Shown piece by piece: positions 10,005 through 18,536 of a stretch of DNA of 64,000 nt. Made by a program: the position numbers and the translations under genes. The DNA comes from Tersicoccus solisilvae. Lineage in GTDB: Bacteria; Actinomycetota; Actinomycetes; Actinomycetales; Micrococcaceae. Below the pieces are notes generated by a model, which was given only the letters and a program-made list of their open reading frames with translations, did not search any database and had not been told where the DNA came from. The stretch spans positions 1-64,000 of the forward strand of contig NZ_BMJI01000017.1 of assembly GCF_014643255.1 (NCBI RefSeq), in the 5' to 3' direction. Position 1 is the stretch's first letter; every line of letters starts with the position of its first letter.

Positions 10005-11300
10005 TCACTGGGAGCCGGCGGTCGCGGCCGTCAGTGCCTTGTTCATGTCGTCCACCGCGGTGCTGACATCCTTCTCACCCTTGATCGCGGCGTAGGCGTT
10101 GTCCTGGATCGCCTTCGTCACCGCGGGGTAGAACGGGGTCACCGGGCGCGGCACGGCGTTGTCGATGGAGGTCTTCAGCACCGGCAGGTACGGCAGCTCC
10201 TTGACCACGGCGGCATCCGTGTACAGCGAGCCGAGCACCGGGGCCAGCGAGCCGTTGACGGCGAACGCCTTCTGCTGCTCCTCGCTGGTCACGAAGGTCA
10301 GGAAGTCCTTGGCCGTGGCCTTGTTCTTCGAGTAGACGCTGATCGCCGAGCTGTGCCCGCCGAGCGAGGAGGCACCGGGGCCGTCCTTGCCGGGCAGCGG
10401 CGCCATCCCGAACTTGTCCGCGACCTTCGAACCCTCACCCTTGAGCAGGTTGTAGATGTACGGCCAGTTGCGCAGGAACAGCAGGTTGCCGTTCTGGAAG
10501 GCGGCGCGCGACTGCTCCTCCTGGAACGTGATCGCCTCCTTGGGCATGTTGCCGTTCTTGTAGGCGTCGGCCAGGTTCTGCAGGCCCTTCTTCGCCTCGT
10601 CCGAGTTGACCGCGGGCTTGCCGCTGTCGTCCAGGATCTTGCCGCCGGCCGAATTGATCGCCTCGGACGCGTTGACGGTCAGGCCCTCGTACTTGGCGGC
10701 CTGGCCGGCGTAGCAGCCGATGTTGTTCTTCTTGGCGATGTCACACATCCCCATCATCTCGTCCCACGTCTTCGGCGGCGTGGGCACCAGGTCCTTGCGG
10801 TACCAGAGGATGCCGCCGTCCGAGGACTGCGGGGCGGCGTAGAGCGTGTTGTTGTAGGTCGCCGCCTTGACGGTCGACGGGATCATCTTGGACGTGTCCA
10901 GCGACATCGAGTCCTTCAGCGGCTGCAGCCAGCCCTTGGCCGCGAACTCCGCGGTCCAGACCACGTCGACGCTGACGACGTCGTAGTTGGCGTTCTTGGC
11001 CTGGAAGTTCTGCACCAGGTCGTCGTGCTGCTGGTCGGCGTTGTCCGACTGCTCCTTGAAGGTGACCTTCTCGTTCGGATGCGCCGCGTTCCACTTGGCG
11101 ATCATCGGTTTGACGACGTTGGAGTTGTCTTTGCCCTGCACGTAGGTGATGGGGCCGCGCCCCTCCATGTTGGCGGCCGCGTCGCTGTTCTGCTGCTGGC
11201 CGCCCCCGCCGGAGCTGGACCCCCCGCCCCCGCAGGCCGCCAGCGAGAGCGCCAGCGCACTCGCCATCGCCAGGGGGACGATCTTCTTCCGCATTCCCAT
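10005..11300 (-). CDS. ABC sugar-binding lipoprotein
   Basis: A 431-residue extracellular solute-binding protein of family 1. The signal peptide MGMRKKIVPLAMASALALS ends in the lipobox LAAC, giving a lipid-anchored Cys followed by a Gly/Ser linker. The mature part has the usual features (VPTPPKTWDEMM, ITFQEEQSRAAFQNGNL, GGHSSAISVYSKN). The ATG at 11300 follows GAGGAGAA. Longer in-frame starts upstream would bury the signal peptide. First gene of the transport operon and divergent from an alpha-glucosidase, so the substrate is probably maltose, trehalose or other alpha-glucosides. Confidence 0.92.
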   Translation of the reverse strand: MGMRKKIVPLAMASALALSLAACGGGGSSSGGGGQQQNSDAAANMEGRGPITYVQGKDNSNVVKPMIAKWNAAHPNEKVTFKEQSDNADQQHDDLVQNFQAKNANYDVVSVDVVWTAEFAAKGWLQPLKDSMSLDTSKMIPSTVKAATYNNTLYAAPQSSDGGILWYRKDLVPTPPKTWDEMMGMCDIAKKNNIGCYAGQAAKYEGLTVNASEAINSAGGKILDDSGKPAVNSDEAKKGLQNLADAYKNGNMPKEAITFQEEQSRAAFQNGNLLFLRNWPYIYNLLKGEGSKVADKFGMAPLPGKDGPGASSLGGHSSAISVYSKNKATAKDFLTFVTSEEQQKAFAVNGSLAPVLGSLYTDAAVVKELPYLPVLKTSIDNAVPRPVTPFYPAVTKAIQDNAYAAIKGEKDVSTAVDDMNKALTAATAGSQ

Positions 11301-11364
11301 GCCGGTTCTCCTCGTTGAGACGTGCCACGAACGGACAGGCCCGGAGCCTCCCGTGACCTGCGTC

Positions 11365-11402
11365 ATAGTAGTAATGCGGCGACGCCCTTCGCAAGCGCTT
11401 AC
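11365..11402 (-). promoter_or_regulatory. promoter and LacI operator of alpha-glucoside operon
   Basis: On the minus strand, TTGCGA (11389-11394) and TACTAT (11365-11370) are separated by 18 bases. The -35 box overlaps a LacI-family operator GCAAGCGCTTAC (11391-11402) with the classic central CG and AAGCGCTT core. A LacI protein bound there would block the promoter. The operator also lies about 105 bases before the divergent glucosidase gene. Confidence 0.68.
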
Positions 11403-11507
11403 GCCCATGAGAGAGTGGGTGGCGCCGAATCGTTATCGGCCGTCCCGCGACCGGTCCCCCGACGGAGACACCTCCGACCGGGCCCGCCACCCCCTGGAGA
11501 GGAACCC

Positions 11508-13196
11508 GTGACCCTCGAACCCGCCCCGGCCGACACCCGGACCACCCCCTGGTGGGCCGACGCCGTCATCTATCAGGTGTACCCCCGGTCCTTCGCCGAC
11601 GCGGACGGGGACGGCATGGGCGACCTGCCCGGCATCACGGCCCGGCTGGACCACCTGGCCTCGCTCGGCGTCGACGCGCTGTGGCTCTCCCCCTTCTACC
11701 TCTCACCGCAGCACGACGCGGGCTACGACGTCGCCGACTACCGGGAGGTGGATCCCCGGTTCGGCACGCTCGCCGACTTCGACGCCCTCCGCGAGAAGGC
11801 GGACTCCCTGGGCATCCGTACCGTCGTGGACCTGGTGCCCAACCACACCTCGAACGAGCACGTGTGGTTCCAGCAGGCCCTCGCCGCGGCCCCGGGTTCG
11901 CCCGAGCGTGACCGCTACGTCTTCCGCGACGGCCGCGGGCCCGACGGGTCGGAGCCGCCCAACAACTGGACCTCGGTGTTCGGTGGACCCGGCTGGACCC
12001 GGGTGCCGGACGGCCAGTGGTACCTGCACCTGTTCGACGTGACCCAGCCGGACCTGAACTGGCACAACCCCGAGGTCGTCGCCGAGTTCGACGACGTGCT
12101 CCGGTTCTGGCTGGACCGCGGAGTCGCCGGCTTCCGGGTGGACGTGGCGCACGGCCTGGTCAAGCACCCGGACCTGCCGGACTGGGACGGCCACACCGCC
12201 ATGGTCGAGGGCACCACCCGGGCCGAGGGCGCCGACCCCGTCGAGGAGCACGTGCCCGCGCCGATGTTCGACCAGGACGGCGTGCACGAGATCTACCGGC
12301 ACTGGAACGACATCCTCGCCGAGTACGACGGCGACCGCATGATGGTCGCCGAGGCGTGGGTCGAACCGGCGCCGCGACTGGCGAAGTACGTCCGCCCCGA
12401 CGAGATGCAGCAGGCGTTCAACTTCGAGTTCCTGATCGAGGGCTGGGATGCCGCCGGCATGGCCCGGGCCGTCGACAGCGTGATGAGCGCCAACGAGGCG
12501 GTCGGCGCCCCCACCACGTGGGTGCTGTCCAACCACGACGTCGTCCGCCACGCCAGCCGCTTCGGCCTGACCGATCCCACCGGCCGCTCGGCCGGCATCG
12601 GCCCCGCCGACGAGCAGCCCGACGCGGGGATCGGCCTGCGGCGTGCCCGCGCCGCGACCCTGGCCATGCTGGCGCTGCCCGGCTCCGCCTACCTGTACCA
12701 GGGCGAGGAGCTGGGGCTGCCGGAGGCGACCGAGCTGCCCGCCGAGGTCCGTGAGGATCCCACGTTCGTGCGCAGCGGCGGGGCCGATGTCGGGCGCGAC
12801 GGCTGCCGTGTCCCGCTGCCCTGGGAGGCGGCCGCACCGGCCTACGGCTTCTCCCCCACCGGGGCGAGCTGGCTGCCGCAACCGGCCGCGTTCGCCGAGC
12901 ACGCGGTCGACGTCCAGGACGGTGTCCCCGGCTCCACGCTCGAGCTCTACCGGCAGCTGATCGCCCTGCGACGGGAGCTGCGGCTCGGCACCGGCACGAT
13001 GGCGTGGGCCGACGTGCACGCGCCGGGCGAGGGCATCCTCGCGTTCACGACCGAGGGAGTGCTCGTGGTGCTCAACGCCTCGGACCGCGCCTTCGAGCTG
13101 CCGACCGGCGCCGAGCTGCTGTTGGCGAGCGTCCCGGACGCCGTCGACGGCGGCGCCCTGGCTCCCGACACGGCGGCCTGGCTGCGCCTGGCCTGA
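11508..13196 (+). CDS. alpha-glucosidase (GH13, oligo-1,6-glucosidase type)
   Basis: A 562-residue cytoplasmic glycoside hydrolase. GH13 landmarks appear in order: WWADAVIYQVYPRSF, DLVPNHTS, the nucleophile region GFRVDVAHGL, the acid/base MVAEAW and the transition-state aspartate SNHDVVRH. It would split alpha-glucosides imported by the divergent ABC system. The GTG at 11508 has GGAGAGG close upstream and begins just before the conserved TPWWADAVIYQVYP, so the longer upstream frame is not used. Control by the LacI operator at 11391 is likely. A trehalulose or maltose preference cannot be decided from sequence. Confidence 0.92.
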   Translation: MTLEPAPADTRTTPWWADAVIYQVYPRSFADADGDGMGDLPGITARLDHLASLGVDALWLSPFYLSPQHDAGYDVADYREVDPRFGTLADFDALREKADSLGIRTVVDLVPNHTSNEHVWFQQALAAAPGSPERDRYVFRDGRGPDGSEPPNNWTSVFGGPGWTRVPDGQWYLHLFDVTQPDLNWHNPEVVAEFDDVLRFWLDRGVAGFRVDVAHGLVKHPDLPDWDGHTAMVEGTTRAEGADPVEEHVPAPMFDQDGVHEIYRHWNDILAEYDGDRMMVAEAWVEPAPRLAKYVRPDEMQQAFNFEFLIEGWDAAGMARAVDSVMSANEAVGAPTTWVLSNHDVVRHASRFGLTDPTGRSAGIGPADEQPDAGIGLRRARAATLAMLALPGSAYLYQGEELGLPEATELPAEVREDPTFVRSGGADVGRDGCRVPLPWEAAAPAYGFSPTGASWLPQPAAFAEHAVDVQDGVPGSTLELYRQLIALRRELRLGTGTMAWADVHAPGEGILAFTTEGVLVVLNASDRAFELPTGAELLLASVPDAVDGGALAPDTAAWLRLA

Positions 13197-13205
13197 GGCC
13201 TCGTC

Positions 13206-13249
13206 ACGACGAACGGCCGGCGCCCTCGCGGGTGCCGGCCGTTCGTCGT
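13206..13249. terminator. strong bidirectional terminator hairpin
   Basis: A 20-bp stem with one G-U pair and a TCGC tetraloop, whose outer arms are ACGACGAACGGCC and GGCCGTTCGTCGT. It starts 9 bases after the glucosidase stop and lies ahead of the convergent Asp23-type gene end. Confidence 0.85.
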
Positions 13250-13346
13250 TGCCGCTCGATGAAGGGTGGGTCCCCGTCCGGCGGTCTCGACCGATCCGGT
13301 CCCCGGACACGCCGCCGGGCAGGAGCAGCCGCAGCCGCTGCGGGGT

Positions 13347-13790
13347 TCAGACGAGGTCGGGGCGTTCCGCCCGGGCGAGGTGGCGGTCCGGCACGTGCAC
13401 GTCGGCGATCTCGACGTTGACCTCGGTGACCTGCAGGCCGACGAGCCGCTCGACGTCGTGGTGCACCGCGGCGCGCACCAGCTCCGCCGTCTCCCGCAGC
13501 GGCTCGCCGAACTCGGCGACGAGCACGATGTCGACCGCGATCTGCCGGCTGCCCAGCTCGACCCGGACCCCGCTGCGGGTGTCGTCGGCGCCGACCGCCT
13601 CGCGGATCGCGCCGATCGCCCGGGGCGTTCCGGCGCCCAGGGTGTGCACCCCGGGGACACGGCGGGCGGCGAGTGCGGCGATCCGCGCCGCGGCCGCGTC
13701 GGCGATCTGCGTCGTGCCGGCCATGTCCTCGTCGTGGCGGTCCCGGTGCGGAACGGCCGGCGCGGTCGCGCGGCTCTCGAGCGAGGTCAC
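13347..13790 (-). CDS. Asp23/Gls24 family envelope stress protein
   Basis: A 147-residue protein of the alkaline-shock Asp23/Gls24 (DUF322) family. The core VPGVHTLG, VRVELGSRQIAVDIVLVAEFG and LRETAELVRAAVHHDVERLVGLQVTEVNVEIADVHV is clear. Family members are membrane-associated envelope stress proteins of unknown biochemical role. The GTG at 13790 is chosen because a near-perfect GGAGGAGAACC precedes it. A TANNNT box (TACGCT, minus strand, 13829-13834) would start transcription about 30 bases upstream. It sits directly after a divergent-paired TetR gene on the same strand, with a gap of 86 bases. Confidence 0.85.
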   Translation of the reverse strand: MTSLESRATAPAVPHRDRHDEDMAGTTQIADAAAARIAALAARRVPGVHTLGAGTPRAIGAIREAVGADDTRSGVRVELGSRQIAVDIVLVAEFGEPLRETAELVRAAVHHDVERLVGLQVTEVNVEIADVHVPDRHLARAERPDLV

Positions 13791-13876
13791 GGTTCTCCTC
13801 CGGTTCGGTGCGGATGTCGGCTGGCCCCAGCGTATCGACCGGGCGGCGGAAGCGAGACCGGCACCCACCCGATCCG

Positions 13877-14482
13877 TCAGTCGGCCGGGCTCCGCAGTCC
13901 CGCCAGGAGCAGGCGCACCATGCGGGCCTCGCGGCCGGACGCACGCGACGCCGGGCCGCCTCCGTGGCAGAGGTTCGCGACGGCGGCGAGGAAATCCTCG
14001 GCGTCGACGTGCCGGGTGATGTCCCCGGCGTCCAGCGCGGCGGCGAGCAGCCGCTCGAGAGTGGGCACGAGGCGCGTCGCGAAGGCCGCGGCGAGGGGCT
14101 CGTACGCCGTGTCCCCCGAGTGCAGGGCGGCGGCGAGGCCCTGCTTGGTCGCGACGAATCCGGTGAAGCGCATGACCCACGCGTCGAGCGCCTCGCCCGG
14201 GGCCAGTGCGGTCTCCATCTCCTCCGCCGCGTCGACGCACGCGTCGAGCTCGCGCCGGAACACCGCCGAGATGAGGTCGGACCGCAGCGGGAAGTGCCGG
14301 TAGAGGGTCCCGACGCCGACACCCGCGCGTTCGGCGATCGCGCGCACCGGCGCGGTGACGCCCGCCTCCGCGAACACCGCCGTCGCCGCCTCGACGAGGG
14401 CATCGGCGTTCCCCCGGGCATCGGCGCGCATGCGGCGACGCTCGACCGCGCCGTCGTCGGTGGTGCGCGAGACCGCGGGCAT
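13877..14482 (-). CDS. TetR-family regulator
   Basis: A 201-residue repressor. The N-terminal helix-turn-helix is ALVEAATAVFAEAGVTAPVRAIAERAGVGVGTLYRHFPLRSDL, followed by an all-helical ligand domain. The ATG at 14482 follows AGGGAGG with 6-base spacing. An upstream GTG would run through the operator. It is divergent from an aldo-keto reductase, and two identical half-site palindromes (GGAAC-N3-GTTCC) lie in the shared promoter region. It therefore probably represses itself and the reductase. Confidence 0.88.
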   Translation of the reverse strand: MPAVSRTTDDGAVERRRMRADARGNADALVEAATAVFAEAGVTAPVRAIAERAGVGVGTLYRHFPLRSDLISAVFRRELDACVDAAEEMETALAPGEALDAWVMRFTGFVATKQGLAAALHSGDTAYEPLAAAFATRLVPTLERLLAAALDAGDITRHVDAEDFLAAVANLCHGGGPASRASGREARMVRLLLAGLRSPAD

Positions 14483-14493
14483 CGGAGCCTCCC

Positions 14494-14550
14494 TTGTGCC
14501 GGAACGTTGTTCCACCTACAGTAGCGAACACCGAAGCGGAACATCGTTCC
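14494..14550. promoter_or_regulatory. divergent promoter with twin TetR operators
   Basis: Two palindromes of the form GGAAC-N3-GTTCC lie at 14501-14513 and 14538-14550, centres 37 bases apart. For the reductase, TTGTGC (14494-14499) and TACAGT (14517-14522) are spaced 17 bases, with the first operator between them. For the regulator, TACTGT on the minus strand (14518-14523) lies between the two operators. Occupancy of both would shut both promoters. Confidence 0.68.
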
Positions 14551-14639
14551 GAATCCTGGTCGCCGTCAGCGACGGTCACCAGCAGGCCGCACGACACCCC
14601 CCACGACATCCCGCACGACCCCACCACCAGGAGCAGACC

Positions 14640-15665
14640 ATGCAGTACCGCACCCTCGGCCGCACCGGCATCAAGGTCACGCCCTACGCCCTCGGCGCGA
14701 TGATGCTCGGCTCGCTCGGCAATCCGGACCGCGACCAGGGCGTCGCCATCGTGCGGCGGGCCCTCGACGCCGGCATCAACGTCGTCGACACCGCCGATCG
14801 CTACGGCGATTCCGAAGAGGTCGTCGGCATCGCCCTGAAGGGACGCCGCGACGAGGTCGTCCTCGCCACCAAGTTCTGGGGGCCCGTGGACGACGACGTC
14901 AACCACCGCGGTGCGTCGCGACGCTGGATCATGCAGGCCGTGGAACGATCACTGCGCCGCCTGCAGACCGACCACATCGACCTGTACCAGCTGCACCGCC
15001 CGGATCCCGACACGGACATCGACGAGACCCTCTCCGCGCTGACCGACCTCGTCCGGCAGGGCAAGGTCCACGCCATCGGCTCGTCGTCGATGCGCGGGTC
15101 GGAGATCGTCGAGGCGCAGGGGGTGTCCGAGCGCCGCGGTTTCGAGCGGTTCCGCACCGAGCAGCCGAACTACTCGATCCTCGACCGGGAGATCGAGCGG
15201 GAGATCCTGCCGGTCACCCAGCGCTACGGCATGGGCACCCTCGTCTACAGCCCCCTCGCGGGCGGGACACTGACCGGGCGGTACCGCGCCGGGCAGGCGA
15301 ACGACAACTTCCGTTCGACCCGCACCGGCATGCGCCACTTCCGGGACGAGCGCCGGCTCGCCGCCGTGGAGGAGCTCGTGACCCTCGCCGATGACCTCGG
15401 CGTGGCGCTGACGCACCTGGCCATGGCGTTCGCGATCGCCCATCCCGGCGTCACCTCCGCCATCGCCGGGCCGCGCACGATGGAGCAACTGGACGACACC
15501 CTGGCCGGGATGGACCTCGCACTCTCGGACGAGGTGCTCGATCGCATCGACCGGATCGTGCCCCCCGGCGAGAGCATCGGCGCCATGGACATGGTCTACC
15601 GGGGACCCGAGGTCGCCGACGCCACCCGGCGTCGGCGGCCCGCCGAGCAGCGATCGGCAGGCTGA
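14640..15665 (+). CDS. aldo/keto reductase
   Basis: A 341-residue NADPH-dependent aldo/keto reductase of the YhdN/Tas-like group. The catalytic tetrad is recognisable: Asp and Tyr in VVDTADRYGDSEE, Lys in VVLATKFWG and His in LYQLHRPDPD. The cofactor motif GPRTMEQLDD lies near the C-terminus. The ATG at 14640 follows AGGAG at 8 bases. The divergent TetR gene and operators point to induction by a small electrophile or carbonyl compound; the substrate is unknown. Confidence 0.9.
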   Translation: MQYRTLGRTGIKVTPYALGAMMLGSLGNPDRDQGVAIVRRALDAGINVVDTADRYGDSEEVVGIALKGRRDEVVLATKFWGPVDDDVNHRGASRRWIMQAVERSLRRLQTDHIDLYQLHRPDPDTDIDETLSALTDLVRQGKVHAIGSSSMRGSEIVEAQGVSERRGFERFRTEQPNYSILDREIEREILPVTQRYGMGTLVYSPLAGGTLTGRYRAGQANDNFRSTRTGMRHFRDERRLAAVEELVTLADDLGVALTHLAMAFAIAHPGVTSAIAGPRTMEQLDDTLAGMDLALSDEVLDRIDRIVPPGESIGAMDMVYRGPEVADATRRRRPAEQRSAG

Positions 15666-15759
15666 CCCGGCCCTCGATCCCGAGTCGCCACCGGCCGCAG
15701 GGAACACCGCCCGGACACCGCCGGCCCGGTCGCGGCGACGGCGGGGCCGTCGAACCGGC

Positions 15760-16968
15760 TCAGGCCACGTCGGCCTGCCACAGGTCCGGGCCGAACACCT
15801 CGTACTGGATGTCCGCGGCCGGGACGCCCCGCTCGAGCAGGGCACTGCGGAGCGCCTGCATGAACGGCAGCGGCCCGCAGAGGTAGTAGACGGCCCCGTC
15901 GGGCAGGTCCACGTCGTCCACGGACATGAAGCCCGCGTGCACGGATGCGGCCGCGAGGGTGCTCTCGGGGCCGTCCTCGTACCAGAGGTGCAGGCTGGCG
16001 TTCGGCAGGGCGGCGACGTCGCGGTCCACCTGGCTGCGCAGGGCGAACGACTGCTCCCGCGCGTCGGCGTGCAGCACCGTGATCGGCAGTCCCGAGTGCG
16101 CCTTCACCAGGTGGGAGAGCATGCCCGCCATCGGGGTGATGCCCACGCCCGCACTGGCGAAGACCACCGGACGGCCCGAGTCGTCGAGCACGACGTCGCC
16201 GTACGGCAGGGACAGCGTGAGCCGATCACCCACCGCCACGTCGTCGTGCAGCAGGGTGGAGACCTCCCCGGCGGGCTTGCCACCGCCGGTCACCCGCTTG
16301 ACCGAGAACTGCCGGTGCTCCCCGTCGTCGGCGGCGGTGAGGCTGTACTGCCGTGGCTGGTGCACCCCGTCCGGCATCAGCGCCTTGACGGTGACGTACT
16401 GCCCCGGCAGGGACGCCTTGACCAGCCGGTCGTCGACCCGCTTGACGATGAAGGTGACGACGTCGTCGGTCTCCTGGATCCGCTGCTCGACCTCCCACTC
16501 GCGCCAGACGGTGCTCGGCCGGACCCCGCGGGCACTGTAGAGGCCACGCTCCTGATTGATCAGGACGTTCGCCATCAGCCAGTACACCTCGTCCCACGCC
16601 GCTGCCACCTCGGGGGTGACGGCATCGCCGAGGACGTCGACGATCGCCCACATCAGGTTGTCGTGCACGATCTGGTACTGATCCGGCGAGATGCCCAGCG
16701 ACGTGTGCTTGTGCGCGATCCGGTTGAGCAGGTGGTCGGGCAGCTCGCCCGGCCGGTTGACGAGGAAGGACGCGAAGGCCGCCACCGAACCCGCGAGGGC
16801 CTGCTGCTGCGCCCCTTCGGCCTGGTTGCCGCGGTTGAAGATCCCGTCGAGCAGTTCCGGATGGTTCTCGAACATGTGGCGGTAGAAGCGCGAGGCGATC
16901 TCGACGATGTTCTCACCGACCACGGGCAGGGTGGCTTCGATGACGGGGCGTGCGTGGTCCGACAGCAT
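15760..16968 (-). CDS. hmp: nitric oxide dioxygenase (flavohemoglobin)
   Basis: A 402-residue flavohemoglobin that converts NO plus O2 to nitrate. Residues 1-140 are the globin domain, with Tyr29 in the distal pocket (RFYRHMF) and proximal His88 in AHKHTSLG. The FAD domain has RQYSLTAAD, and the NAD domain has VVFASAGVGITPM and YLCGPLPFM. It ends in YEVFGPDLW, the usual C-terminus. GAGGAG precedes the ATG. It is downstream of nsrR on the same strand, with a large NsrR-type palindrome in the 65-base gap. Confidence 0.95.
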   Translation of the reverse strand: MLSDHARPVIEATLPVVGENIVEIASRFYRHMFENHPELLDGIFNRGNQAEGAQQQALAGSVAAFASFLVNRPGELPDHLLNRIAHKHTSLGISPDQYQIVHDNLMWAIVDVLGDAVTPEVAAAWDEVYWLMANVLINQERGLYSARGVRPSTVWREWEVEQRIQETDDVVTFIVKRVDDRLVKASLPGQYVTVKALMPDGVHQPRQYSLTAADDGEHRQFSVKRVTGGGKPAGEVSTLLHDDVAVGDRLTLSLPYGDVVLDDSGRPVVFASAGVGITPMAGMLSHLVKAHSGLPITVLHADAREQSFALRSQVDRDVAALPNASLHLWYEDGPESTLAAASVHAGFMSVDDVDLPDGAVYYLCGPLPFMQALRSALLERGVPAADIQYEVFGPDLWQADVA

Positions 16969-16992
16969 GGAGGCTCCTCGGTCGCGGGTTCA

Positions 16993-17027
16993 GCGGATAA
17001 CTTGCATCATAGATACAAGTTATCCGC
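16993..17027 (-). promoter_or_regulatory. NsrR operator upstream of hmp
   Basis: A 35-bp palindrome with 16-bp arms and one mismatched pair, centred at 17010. The outer arms GCGGATAACTTG / CAAGTTATCCGC are perfect, and the inner part reads ATC-ATA-GAT. A TATGAT box lies inside it on the minus strand. Position between nsrR and hmp and the long AT-containing dyad match NsrR sites. NO sensing by NsrR would release hmp transcription. Confidence 0.75.
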
Positions 17028-17033
17028 CGACTC

Positions 17034-17480
17034 TCATCCGACGGGCGAGCCGGGATCGATCTCGAGCAGCAGGCCCGACGTCGGCGGCGCGAACAGATCG
17101 GCGATCCTGACGCCGTCGAGGGACCGGAGGAACTCCTCCTGCGCCCGCCGCAGCGCGGTGCGCAGGTTGCAGGCCTGCCGGAGCGGGCAGGGCGCGGCGG
17201 GGTTGTCGCAGTCGATCGGGTCCGGCCGCGGCTCGAGGCGCCGCATCAGCCATCCCACGGTCACCTCCGCCGCGGCATCCGTCAGGCGCAGTCCTCCCCC
17301 GCGCCCGCGGCTGGTGTTGACGAGACCGAGCTCGCGCAGCCGGACGACGGCCTTGGTCACGTGGGTGTACGGGACGTGGATGGCCTGCGCGAGATCGCGG
17401 CTGGTCATCCCCGTCTCCCCGGCGAGACCCAGGCGCATCATCGACCGCAGGCAGACGTCACTGAAACCCGAGATGCGCAC
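17034..17480 (-). CDS. nsrR: NO-sensing Rrf2-family repressor
   Basis: A 148-residue Rrf2 protein. The N-terminus MRISGFSDVCLRSMMRL and the winged helix with recognition segment VPYTHVTKAVVRLRELGLV are typical. Three cysteines for an iron-sulphur cluster are arranged CDNPAAPCPLRQAC, as in NsrR. The GTG at 17480 has GGAGG 7 bases upstream; a GTG two codons earlier overlaps that site. It precedes hmp, and a large palindrome lies between them, so it is the probable hmp repressor. Confidence 0.88.
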   Translation of the reverse strand: MRISGFSDVCLRSMMRLGLAGETGMTSRDLAQAIHVPYTHVTKAVVRLRELGLVNTSRGRGGGLRLTDAAAEVTVGWLMRRLEPRPDPIDCDNPAAPCPLRQACNLRTALRRAQEEFLRSLDGVRIADLFAPPTSGLLLEIDPGSPVG

Positions 17481-17548
17481 GCTCACCCTCCTCGCGACGG
17501 GTGCCTGCGGCCAGCGTCCCGAGCGGCACCGAGGGCCCGGAGACGACG

Positions 17549-17576
17549 GAAGCCCCCGGACGATTCCGGGGGCTTC
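17549..17576 (-). terminator. terminator after tRNA-Phe
   Basis: A perfect 12-bp stem GAAGCCCCCGGA / TCCGGGGGCTTC with a 4-base loop begins 8 bases after the CCA end of tRNA-Phe on the minus strand. It would end the tRNA transcript. Confidence 0.8.
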
Positions 17577-17583
17577 TCGACGA

Positions 17584-17659
17584 TGGTGGCTCCGACCGGC
17601 GTCGATCCGGTGACCTTTCGATTTTCAGTCGAACGCTCTACCAACTGAGCTACAGAGCC
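17584..17659 (-). tRNA. tRNA-Phe (GAA)
   Basis: A 76-base cloverleaf on the minus strand. Acceptor stem GGCTCTG pairs with CGGAGCC (one G-U), and the D-arm GCTC...GAGC and anticodon loop CTGAAAA with GAA are visible. The T-arm is ACCGG/CCGGT. The discriminator A is followed by an encoded CCA (17584-17586). Last of three tRNA genes on this strand. Confidence 0.93.
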
Positions 17660-17740
17660 CGGCCACGCCGCGGCGAACCGCGGACGATATGCCGCGACGG
17701 CCCCGACCCAGCGATTCCTCACTGACCGACGCCGCCTGAG

Positions 17741-17814
17741 CGACCCTGACGGGACTTGAACCCGCGACCTCCGCCGTGACAGGGCGGCGCGCTAACCAAC
17801 TGCGCTACAGGGCC
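17741..17814 (-). tRNA. tRNA-Asp (GTC)
   Basis: A 74-base gene on the minus strand. The acceptor stem GGCCCTG pairs with CAGGGTC, the anticodon in CCTGTCACG is GTC, and the T-loop is GTTCAAG. The discriminator is G, as expected for tRNA-Asp. CCA is not encoded, unlike in the two flanking tRNA genes. A TAGGAT box (17843-17848, minus strand) may give it its own promoter. Confidence 0.93.
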
Positions 17815-17862
17815 TTGGTGTACCCACCGAGGCAGAACCATCATCCTACCCCAGCCGGTGGG

Positions 17863-17885
17863 CACGGAGATCCACCGGATCTCCG

Positions 17886-17887
<2 letters not shown>
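17863..17887 (-). terminator. hairpin abutting tRNA-Glu
   Basis: A perfect 11-bp stem CACGGAGATCC / GGATCTCCGTG with a 3-base loop. Its upstream arm overlaps the last two bases of the encoded CCA of tRNA-Glu, so hairpin and mature 3' end compete for the same bases. Probably a terminator or a processing signal. Confidence 0.6.
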
Positions 17888-17961
<74 letters not shown>

Positions 17962-18122
17962 CCGGGCACGGCACGGATCCTGCGCGAGGAGGAACTCCCC
18001 GTCGGCGAGGCATCCCGTTGTGGACCTCCATCAGCATAGGGGACGGCGCCCGTTCCGCCAAAACGGACCGGCCAGCGGGCTCGACGCGGCACCCGTCGCC
18101 CGGGGGCGAGAATGGACCGGTG

Positions 18123-18476
18123 ATGGAGCTGTCCGAGGAGGACTTCGATCTGGCCGTGCGGATGGCCTTGCGGGACATTCCGGACGACCTGCGCGCCGCG
18201 ATGTCCAACGTCGCCGTGTTCGTCGCCGAGGAGCCCGAGGACACGGAGGACGCCGGACTGCTCGGCCTCTACGAGGGCACGCCGCTGACCGAGCGGGACA
18301 GCTGGTGGGATGCGGGCTCACTTCCGGACCGCATCACGATCTACCGTCGACCGATCCTGGCGCTGGCGGGCACGCCCGACGACGTCGTGGCCGAGATCCG
18401 CACGACGGTGGTGCACGAGGTCGCGCATCATTTCGGTATCGACGACGACCGGCTCGAGGAACTCGGCTGGGGCTGA
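18123..18476 (+). CDS. metallopeptidase family protein (zincin, DUF1025 type)
   Basis: A 117-residue protein with the zinc-binding signature VHEVAHHFGI at about 98-107 (HExxHxxG) and the family segments GLYEGTPLTER and PDRITIYRRPI. Members are small single-domain zincins of unknown substrate, common in actinobacteria. An in-frame GTG at 18120 lies 6 bases after GAGAAT, so a leaderless start three bases earlier is possible. No operon partner. Confidence 0.85.
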   Translation: MELSEEDFDLAVRMALRDIPDDLRAAMSNVAVFVAEEPEDTEDAGLLGLYEGTPLTERDSWWDAGSLPDRITIYRRPILALAGTPDDVVAEIRTTVVHEVAHHFGIDDDRLEELGWG

Positions 18477-18536
18477 GACGACGATCTCCCGGCAATCGCG
18501 CGACACGCCGCCTGACCTGCCCGGCAAATGACACGC

